A stretch of DNA of 64,000 nt from positions 26,670,065-26,734,064 of the forward strand of contig CM060685.1 of assembly GCA_030686995.1 (NCBI GenBank), written 5' to 3'. This document shows positions 55,780 through 64,000 of the stretch, in pieces. This DNA comes from Artemisia argyi (lineage: Eukaryota > Streptophyta > Magnoliopsida > Asterales > Asteraceae). A program made the translations under genes and the position numbers. Every line of letters starts with the position of its first letter. The stretch's first letter is position 1. The notes under the pieces were generated by a model, which made no database searches, was not told the DNA's origin, and worked only from the letters and a program-made list of their open reading frames with translations.

Positions 55780-56099
55780 AAAGAATCAAACTTGCTAGCC
55801 ACCACCATTTGACTATCAAATGAACCAGCATTGTTACCTTGATAGCCACCACCACAGCCACTGCCACCTCTGTCAGGATTAACATCTTTGTAAGTGCTCG
55901 TTTAACCTCCACAAGCTTATTGTTGAGCTCATGATAGGTCTTCTGAAGAACTCTGTCACCCTCATCTTCGGTAACAAAGGAGGTAAAACCAAATCTATGA
56001 GGTCTGTTGGTATTTTTGTCAAACATAATTACTACATCAGTTACATCTCCATAACTTCCTATGTTAAGGTGGCAGGCAATCCACCGACAAATATTTTAC
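55780..56099 (-). pseudogene. hnRNP1-type RNA-binding protein pseudogene (second RRM and Gly-rich start)
   Basis: Minus strand: the RNP2 motif KIFVGGLPATLT; then, after a deletion and frame change, VTDVVIMFDKNTNRPHRFGF; RNP1 appears as HRFGFTSF; then HELNNKLVEVKRAL. In another frame KDVNPDRGGSGCGGGYQGN follows, matching the Gly-rich region after RRM2 in plant hnRNP1/Musashi-like proteins. Missing helix sequence and frame shifts make it non-functional. No intron is visible across RRM2, so a processed copy is possible but no poly(A) tail was found. Confidence 0.75.
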
Positions 56100-56161
56100 A
56101 TGATAACCCTTTTCACAATGTTGGCCATAGAGGAATGAATCAAATTAGCCAATAAGCTACT

Positions 56162-56352
56162 CAGGGGCGGACCTAGGCTTTGACTTCGGGGGGGGGGGGG
56201 GGGGGGGGCGGTGCCCTCCACGACTCGTCGAAAAAGTGCAGATTTTAGTGTAAAAAAATTTTTTGGACCTTTTTATTAAAGTGCACCCCTCTAAAAAAAT
56301 CAAATTGCCCCCCACCTTGAAGTCAAAAATATAAAAACCTTAGTTTTTAGTG

Positions 56353-56442
<90 letters not shown>

Positions 56443-56529
56443 CTTTTTATTAAAGTGCATCACGAATTTATCAAAAAAAAAAAAAAAAAAAAAATCCCCC
56501 CGCCTTGAAAAATCCTGGGTCCGCCACTA
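56162..56529. mobile_element. hAT MITE with G-run and (AT)n tract
   Basis: CAGGGGCGGACCTAGG at the left and the complement of CCTGGGTCCGCCACTA at the right. The flanks AAGCTACT / AAGCTATT match at 7 of 8. A 21-base G-run (56190-56208 region), ~80 bp of pure (AT)n (56357-56440) and an A-run lie inside. Confidence 0.8.
56358..56440. repeat. (AT)n microsatellite
   Basis: About 41 uninterrupted AT units; prone to length change and to cruciform formation. Confidence 0.95.
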
Positions 56530-56537
56530 AAGCTATT

Positions 56538-58008
56538 GCATAAGCTTACCCAAATACCCTTTAAAACATTGCATTGAATAATTTCAAAATTTTCTTATCT
56601 CTTAACCAATAAATCTCTAATATCTTGTATCCAAACCATTGTCATTTGATATACTTTGAAGGGTTGCTAAGTTCGTCATAGTTTTTAACAACAATAAACT
56701 TTCACATTTGTATAGCCAAACAAAAAGGCTAAGGGTCTATGTCATAGCTAATACAAACTACTCATCGTTGAAACTATAAATTTAACGGAATAAGCAATGA
56801 AGCAGTTTTAATAAGCATTCACAAACACTCCCTAACAAACAGTCCCTACATATTTGCTACATGCTTCCAATTGAAAATTCATCATACCAGCTATAAAATT
56901 ATTGTAAAATGCCATAAGCAGATAAACAGTTTTAAGACAGTCCCAAACACCTCTAAATGTGACCACTTTACGTTTACACCAAACACATCTACATTGCCAA
57001 TAGAGAATCAAACAGCTACTACATATGAATGAGTGCATTAAAATTACTAATATAAGAGATTAGACGACATCTTGTAAATCAAAACCATTTTAGCATGGTG
57101 TTTCGGTAAATGAAAGAGATTAGAATATAAAGGTCGAAGTTTCAACCCATTTACTTACAAACGAGGCATTTTTTGGGTATCCCTAACAGGTCAAATGTAA
57201 TACTCCACCTCCAGTAAGTTGTTCAAAAGGATTAGAAATCAAGTACAAACCAAATGCACACACTAAAAAACACGAACATACCTTCAAATCTAGTACACTC
57301 TGAAACATAAACGACCAATTATAAAGTAAAAAATATACTTGGGTTGGGAGCCTTTGAGACATTCAGATTTAGTGTAGCAAATACTCATTTTTTGGGGGGA
57401 GATCACTTGTGTTTGCTTAAAGTGCTAAAATAACAAAAATTTAGCATGTTTTTCATTGCGGAACAAAAACAAACAGTTGATATGCATCTTTTATAAAATA
57501 AAGGAAAACACATACCACATATCATAACACAATGGATACAAATATCATGAACGCCTTTGGAATCCTGGAATCAAATCATTTTCGGAATGTCGTAATTGAC
57601 GATTTTGTGTGAGATCGAGCAGGAGACGTTAAGATCATGGTTGTCAGGATCTCGATCCTTAGGATCTTACGATTTTACAATACTGCAAAGCAAAAACGAT
57701 CCGGATCTTACATAGGATCTTTGAAAGCTTAAGATCTTATAGGATCCGGATCTTGACCATAGGATCTTAAGATCTAATCCGATACGATCCTACTTTTCTC
57801 GGACAACAAACTACAAAACTGCAAATTTCTAGATTATTTTTTGTATAATTAAAAATACAACATGTTAATCTTATTAAACATTTCATAATCATAATTTAGG
57901 ACAACATTTTGATGGAATATTCTTATAATTTTGTGTGTATGATATATAATAATTTGTAAATTTGTATAATATTACAAAAGCTTTAACTAAACCAAAACCA
58001 GCATAAAA
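56538..58008. other. Unassigned 1.5 kb, with a GATCC-rich cluster
   Basis: Ordinary AT-rich DNA except 57635-57795, where GGATCTTA, GGATCCGGATCTT and AAGATCTTATAGGATCC words recur on both strands. This suggests a small inverted-repeat element whose ends I cannot place. No coding frame is supported. Confidence 0.45.
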
Positions 58009-59966
58009 TTAAATACGAATTTTATGCAGAAAATATAAAACAACCAAGTTAAGCCAAAAGTCTTGAATTCCAGCAGCCTTTATTTGTGCAGGAGAGAGGC
58101 CAAAATCATTAACATCATAATTGTTGCCGTCACTCGTATCTGCTTTCCATTGTTTATAAAGACTCTGCTCCTTACCTCCACATTTAGAATACAACTTCCC
58201 AATGTGATTATCAAGAACTTCATCATCATCGTTGTCAGAAACTACCACATTGCCCACTTTAGAGAATGGGCTACCCACCCTAATTGAAGAATCAAAATTT
58301 TTAAGAGGTTTACCATCATCCACAAGGGTAACTTTATCTTCAATAATTAGCTTTTCAATCTTCCCAATTTTCTCAGCAATAGGAGTAGTACTTTCATTTC
58401 CACCTTTAGAAACCTCCAAATCAGCCCCATCCTTAGGAGAAACACTTGTTGCAAAAGGAATACCATTATCATCAGTATCGGCCATATCAAGAGCATCAAA
58501 TGAGTTCGATGTAGCAATAATCTTCCCACTCGTACTTGCCTCATTAATGATTTTCTCCTTATTAGCAACCGGCTTCTTCGAGACAGGTCTCCAAAATTTA
58601 GGTTTAGGCTTATTAAGCTGAACCCCCCCCCCCCCCCCCCCAATAGGCCGAGAAGGTGTAACCACATTCTTCCCCTTACTCTTACGATTCGTTGCCTCAA
58701 TGAAACCATCATTCGTCTTTTCCAAAATAGTAGAAGCTTCAGAAGCCTTTGCTGCCACATTAGTATTACTACGAACAACCTCCTTAATACGATTTGGGCA
58801 TTCAATCAAAGCATGTCCAAAAGTTTTACATTTACCACAATGAGGAGGTTTCCATTCATATTCAACATTAATAATTTCAGTAGTAAAACCATTACCTTCT
58901 TCATTTGGAATAGCCATTGTAACCTGGCTTTTTAGATCTAAATATGCGCTTAATTCAACTAAAGCACGGGCAAAACTAATACGGCCCAAAGAATCGACAC
59001 ACATAGAGCTTGTAAAAGCATCTAACATAATAGGTTTCCCAACTTGCGTAGCAATTAAGCTCAAACCATTCTAAAAAATAAGCAACCAAAGGAACCTTAT
59101 GCATTTTTATCCAAACGGGAACCCTGTTTACCTCACTCCTATTAAGGGATAAAGTGGGCGTCCATTTGTTTAAAATAATGGTCGAGTTACGTATAATCCA
59201 AGGACCTCGTTCCAGAACATGATCCACACCCTCCTTGTTAGCAAACTTAAAAAGAAACACACCATCACCATTCTTCATCAGCTTTTGCAAGCCAAATTTT
59301 CCCCAGGTATTAGTAACATAATTCTGAACTAACGGAAAAGCAATGGTCTTACCAAGAAAGTAACCAACAAGTGTGTTATCATACCGACTTAAGACCTATA
59401 GCAGCCATAGGCAACATTATGTCATGATTTTCCACACGATCCTCATTAACCAATGCTCTAAAATTCACTTTCGGAACCATATGAGTAGTATTAATAATAT
59501 TGGCAAAAGAAATAGGAGAATCTACCTTTGGAACCAATCTCGAACGCACATGTTCATTAGATTTAACACTACCATCATTAGTAGCCTTATCATTCGTCAA
59601 AGTAGAAGCAGCCATTGGATCCTTATGCATGGGTGTAACATGCACGTTCCGTTCAACAAGTGTAGACAAATTAACATCACCATCATCAGATGTCCAATCG
59701 GTATTAATAGGCTCAGGACCCTTATCACCATTCCCACCCATACTCGTTGCACCACTTGCACTCGTATCACATGTTGAAGGGTTAGGGAGATTTTGACCAG
59801 ACATAGTTGATCCCATATTCATACCACTACTACCACCATTCTTCAGATTAGCTTGATCGGCCAAGCTAGTCGAGGGGCTGTCAACACCAACACTACTTCC
59901 ACCTGATTTGCCAACACTATTTGAACCCTTGCTCACACTTTTGTTATACAAAAATCCCTTATCCAT
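58009..59966 (-). pseudogene. LINE (L1-type) ORF1 with DUF4283 and CCHC zinc knuckle, two frameshifts
   Basis: ATG at 59966 opens MDKGFLYNKSVSKGSN and a long Ser/Gly/Asn-rich part. After a ~1 nt shift near 59383 comes the DUF4283 region (FLGKTIAFPLVQNYV; GVFLFKFANKEGVDHVLERG; WIIRNSTIILNKWTP; VPVWIKMHKVPLVAY). A second shift falls in an A6 run near 59075. Then QVGKPIMLDAFTSSMC, and a perfect CX2CX4HX4C knuckle (CGKCKTFGHALIEC, residues 76-89 of the last frame), a Lys/Pro-rich and acidic tail. A 20-base C-run encodes a Gly stretch. ORF1p is an RNA-binding protein of L1 elements. No ORF2 follows. Otherwise well preserved. Confidence 0.87.
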
Positions 59967-60197
59967 CTCTCAAAACCCACAAACACAATTAACAAACCAA
60001 TGTAAAACCACAAATCAATAACCAGCAACATGCAACGAACAATCAGATAAAGAAAACCCTAATCACAAGATTAGGGTTTATACGCATTAAAAAACCAATC
60101 GCTAACCGTATCCCATCTTATTATTGATCGTATGTTATATATTTTAAATCTGATTGAGGAGCGATCCAATAAAAGTAGAACACAATCGCAGCAAGTA
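59967..60197 (-). other. LINE 5' leader or flank
   Basis: Upstream of the ORF1 start on the minus strand; contains AACCCTAATCACAAGATTAGGGTTT-type inverted sequence at 60056-60080. No other feature. Confidence 0.4.
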
Positions 60198-60249
60198 ATA
60201 AAGAACCAGGACCTTTTTTTTTTTTTTGAAGGATAAAGAACCAGGACCT
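60198..60249. mobile_element. Minimal poly-T retroinsertion with 17 bp target duplication
   Basis: ATAAAGAACCAGGACCT occurs at 60198-60214 and 60233-60249, separated only by a T-run plus GAAGG (18 bp). This is what target-primed reverse transcription leaves when only the poly(A) end is copied. Confidence 0.75.
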
Positions 60250-61298
60250 AATCCACGATTAATAACAAATTATTTAATAGTGTATTGACTGAATAGTCAA
60301 TAAGAGTAGGCGTAATTGGTACTATTAGTTTATGCAATAAATGGAGATTCACGTGGCAAGGAATATAGCTTCAATAACCCAATTTGTAACTTAAATGCAG
60401 TAAACAACAAAGTAATTGGTATTAATTATAGAAGCACATTAGACGATTAATGGAGCAAGAATTGATGAACCGATTGGTTTTTTAGGTTTTCTCCGAATCG
60501 CCTCTTGAGAGAGAGAAGCTTGGGGTTAATTCTTGTAATTCTTTATTTGCATAAAATCTGAATTAGTTCTATAAAAGCACGAGACTTTTATAAATCATTT
60601 GGCCATACCGATAAAAACAAGATATAACTAGATATAATCGATAAATGATAAAGTGATCCATACATTTTCGCTTCATATAGGCTGTCTACTCTTTATGTAG
60701 ACAAACATTAGTTTGAAACGACAGTTGATAGCGTCAATTTCCGGTTATAATTAACCGCCTAAATTAAATGGGATAGTTTGGGTATGTGATTAGTATTCTG
60801 GCTTTTACATTAAACTTGCATGTTTAGTTTTAAATTTTTACCAAGCAAGTGTATCACAATCTTAATGATCACCCCTTTAATTTTAGACTTTTAGTTCCTG
60901 TGCTAGAACAATATTCGGCACTAATCGATGATGGTGAAATGGTGTTGCAGAACATGTGTAAACATTACTAGAGAAGCTAAGAACGACATAGATGATGGAA
61001 CAACCCTTTCACCTTACTAACACGATCGAGATTTAATTTTCTTGAAATGCATCATTTACAGCATTACCGATTGATTGGATTGTTACCAAGATATTATACG
61101 TATATATACAATTCTTGTTTGCTGTAATATATAAACGCCATTGGCTCAAAATCGGTGATTTCTAAAACAAGTATGTGAAATCTTGCTTCTTTATGTTAGT
61201 CTTGCACCATGCATATTTGCATCGAGTTTGTTTACCATGTTTTCTCTCTTCGGCTGGATCGGGTATTTTGTCGTTGTTGTTGTGTAGCATGTTTCCCT
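60250..61298. other. Unassigned 1 kb
   Basis: AT-rich sequence without supported ORF, RNA gene or element border. Confidence 0.45.
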
Positions 61299-61307
61299 TT
61301 TATTTTA

Positions 61308-61581
61308 GGGATTAACGCCATAAAATACCAACGAACTTTTTTAATGTCCCATTTTAGTACGTAAACTTAAAAGAATATGAGTAAATGTGACAAACTTTCA
61401 TAAAATATTTCAATATGTACATTGTGATGTGTTGTCAAGTTAAAAATAATGACACCAACAAAATCTGTATATTGAAACATTTTATGAAAGTATATTACAT
61501 TTACTTATGTATTTAGGAGATTACATATATACCAAAATAAGACATTCAAAAAAGTTCATTGCTATTTTGCAGCCAAAACCC
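61308..61581. mobile_element. Mutator-type MITE, 274 bp
   Basis: Perfect 9 bp duplication TTTATTTTA (61299-61307, 61582-61590). The arms GGGATTAACGCC...CGAACTTTTTTAATGTC and the complement of GACATTCAAAAAAGTTCATTG...CCAAAACCC are imperfect but long inverted repeats (>100 bp). Confidence 0.85.
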
Positions 61582-62428
61582 TTTATTTTAAAGCCTTTTG
61601 TGTAACTTATAGATGATATAAAACATATGCATGCTTATGGCTCACGTTGTATGCACTCATTTTCACTTACAAACCTATAACTGCATCATATATTGGTTAA
61701 ATTTTGAATTAACTTTCTACCGTCTAGGTATTACCGGACATTTACCTTAAGGTATATATCTAAGATGTTCTCAACGAAATACTTAGTGGGTATAAATTCC
61801 AATCGAGACAAATACCCCGCAAGTTTTCCATTTATTTATTTGGAATATATAGCCGGGTTTACATATTTATTTTACATTCCATCTGTCCATGTTAACTCGA
61901 CCGAACTATAAATACAGAAGGTGGGATATCTTCATTATGTTGTTGCAATATGTCAATCGGGATGGGTGTATAAGTTGAAATTTCGCAAGGAAAGTGATAC
62001 ATGCATTTATTATCCAATTTATATTATGTGTTTAATTTGTTTGTTTGATATCAAATCAATCAATATGCATGATTGTTATTGCTGTTGTTGTACCATATGG
62101 TTGCATAGAGTGATCACCCGTATTCAAGAAGGAACTAGGGGTCACTAGATGTTACGGGATCCAACATAGTTTTGTTTCATAGTTCTACTTTTTTGCAAAG
62201 GACATCAAATTGTTTTATATGCACCCGGTCTCAATACATTATTTTGCTAGTTATTGCTTAATTAGTTAATCAATAGATGAAAAATGAACTTAGTTTTGAC
62301 TAAACTCAATCATTTTTACTGTAATTCATAGGTTTTTGTTATTTTTGTTTCCTTTTTAGTATAGTTAAAAGATATTTGTACAAATCACTCAAGTGTGGCC
62401 TAGAGTTGAGATACATGAAGTACCCATA

Positions 62429-62477
62429 CATGCCATAGAACCTATCAACCAATCATAGCCACTCATTTGTATTTTCC

Positions 62478-62512
<35 letters not shown>

Positions 62513-62999
62513 CAAAACAACATATCTTGCAAACGGTAAATCTTCAAGCAAAAAATACCATCGCGACGAGAATTAAATGATCTTTCTATTGATATGTATT
62601 GTTATATACTTTCGACGAACTTTTTTTTTTAAATTCCGCCCAGAAAAAATCATATATTATTCGTAAATATCATATATGATTCGTAAAAAATCATATATGA
62701 TTCGATTATTACAAATCACATATGATTCTTACGAATCATATATGATTTGTTAAAATCGAATCATATATGATTTTTCTGGACGAAAAAAAAAGTTCATCGA
62801 AAAAAAAGTTCGTCGAAAGTATATAACAACTCATGTCTATAGAAAGATAATTTAATTCTCGTAGCGATGGTATTTTTTTTGTAGCTTGACGATTTACGGT
62901 TTGCGAAATATTTAATTAAAAAAAAAGTGGAAGATTATTATTTTTTTTTTTTTGATAAAAAAAATGAGTGGCTAAAATTGTTTGATGAGTATTATGGTA
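62429..62999. mobile_element. Foldback MITE, copy 2
   Basis: Same long inverted-repeat structure as 1352-1923, with a few substitutions. Confidence 0.7.
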
Positions 63000-63021
63000 A
63001 AGTTGGATCTATAAAGAACTT

Positions 63022-63251
63022 TTGGCGTGTGGCCTAATGACAAAAAAGTTTGCATGTGACTATCATTCTAAAATGTGTGAAGTCTCAAGTTCAATTCCTG
63101 CTATGTGCAAATTATCTTCAAAGTGGCTATGCCAAACTCCTGAAAAAGGGAGGGCTTTACCTAGTTTGAGTCTGTGTAACGGTCCAAACATTGAAATATT
63201 TTATATAATAAAACAAAACCTCAAGTGGGGACTTTTCCATTTAAAAAAAAA
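63022..63251 (+). mobile_element. tRNA-derived SINE, copy 2
   Basis: Same A-box/B-box head and A-run tail as 1946-2176. Confidence 0.65.
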
Positions 63252-63518
63252 CTAAACCATACCTTATTTAGTAATAATATTATTTAAAAAAAATATTATT
63301 TAATAATTAAGTAATATTTTATATTTATTCATAACACAAGTATAAGATAAATACAAAAAATATAGATAAGATGTAATTACCAATAGGATTAAAATTTTAA
63401 AATAATTATATTTAATAATAAAAAACTATAATTAAACATCATAAATCAAATAAAACAAATATTAAATTATTTGTTTTTTAATTAATAAAATATATTATTC
63501 AATTTTTTTTTAAAAAAA

Positions 63519-63546
63519 CTCGCGCGTGCGCGGGCATTATAACTAG
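63519..63546 (+). mobile_element. Helitron-type 3' terminus, copy 2
   Basis: CTCGCGCGTGCGCGGG, 8 bp, CTAG, T. One stem base differs from copy 1 (C to T), leaving one mismatch. Confidence 0.6.
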
Positions 63547-64000
63547 TAACATACTACGTTAAGTTGGTATATATAAATTGTAATTTTTGGTAACTTTCAA
63601 TGAGATCAATCAGTTTTGAAAAGATTTACCCACAGACTGCTTCAAACTCAGTGATATATAGGGGAATTACCCACAGATTATCCACGACTTACAAGCTTTG
63701 TAGATCGGCTGAAAAGTAGAACTACACACGCTTTAAATGATTATATTGAGCGTTCATTTGTAAGGAAACAAATAAGTGAATGGTGTCTCACCTCTTCATC
63801 TCTAATAATTGAGAATGAAAGGTTTAAATCCTAATCCCTAATGAACAAATTCAGAGATAAATAAGGATTTGTACTTAGTCGACTAAACTTTTGATTTAAG
63901 CTAGCTGCCAATTACCCTTCTATAGGATCAGCTATGCCTTTCTTGACAAGGGCAATCAACCACCAATCCAAACACTTACCTACTCGTCTAATATTAAGCT

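Larger units (their letters stand above)
61606..64000 (+). repeat. 2.4 kb direct repeat, copy 2 (runs off the window)
   Basis: Colinear with 506-2926. Still matching at the last base. The sequence left of 61606 differs from that left of 506, so 506/61606 is a true left junction. Confidence 0.9.

Noticed and set aside
59373..59796. Plus-strand ORFs at 59373 and 59500
   Set aside because: Antisense shadows of LINE ORF1.
506..64000. The two 2.4 kb repeats as LTRs of one giant 61 kb element
   Set aside because: No TG...CA ends, primer site or polypurine tract at their inner borders, and the interior contains a host gene and many independent insertions.

Overview
The window is nuclear DNA of a flowering plant. 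It is AT-rich, has long A/T homopolymers, and is dominated by plant transposable elements: Ty1/copia and Ty3/gypsy-type LTR elements, L1-type LINE ORF1 fragments, tRNA-derived SINEs, Helitrons, and hAT, Stowaway, Mutator and Tourist-like MITEs. The retroelement proteins, and a host gene interrupted by such elements, resemble what is usual in Asteraceae. That family-level placement is inference, not proof. I see no rRNA gene, no functional tRNA gene and no prokaryotic feature.

Only one host gene looks complete: a CER2-like BAHD protein (very-long-chain fatty acid/cuticular wax pathway) with two exons at 31003-31431 and 41721-42590. They are separated by a ~10.3 kb intron filled with an hAT element, a truncated FAR1/MULE transposase, minisatellites, a ~2.9 kb Helitron and two Mutator-type MITEs. 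The gene has a TATA box ~50 bp before its ATG, and a very young copia element (identical 477 bp LTRs) sits 393 bp past its stop.

Left part (1-29.2 kb). A 2.4 kb direct repeat (506-2926) recurs at 61606-64000. From 3378 to 25628 I read one old, minus-strand copia element with GATAG target duplications. It has been blown up by later events: a young non-autonomous gypsy-type element (3521-10810) inserted at its 3' LTR edge; a tandem duplication through a GTAATC microhomology, which copied part of the copia RT and the neighbouring LINE 5' region; and a 10.4 kb Helitron (12713-23121) inserted in one duplicate. The other duplicate (junction 26525/26526) still shows the empty site. The Helitron contains a 3.7 kb solo LTR, an hAT MITE, a Stowaway MITE, gene-like exons and two related 3' termini in tandem. 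A LINE ORF1 pseudogene with a triplicated zinc-knuckle segment follows (27152-29214).

Right part (43-64 kb). The young copia (42983-46307) is followed by unassigned DNA and then a probable minus-strand Helitron (48590-55693). That Helitron carries an hAT MITE, an antisense Helitron-type helicase with one intron, a histone-deacetylase exon fragment, a truncated PB1-like MULE protein and another splice-bounded exon. After it come an hnRNP-type RRM pseudogene, an hAT MITE with an (AT)n tract, a LINE ORF1 on the minus strand with two frameshifts, a minimal poly-T retroinsertion, a Mutator MITE and the second copy of the terminal repeat.

Element borders with perfect target duplications or an empty-site comparison are the firmest calls. 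Helitron borders without such support, and exon fragments named from remembered family resemblance, are weaker and are marked so.
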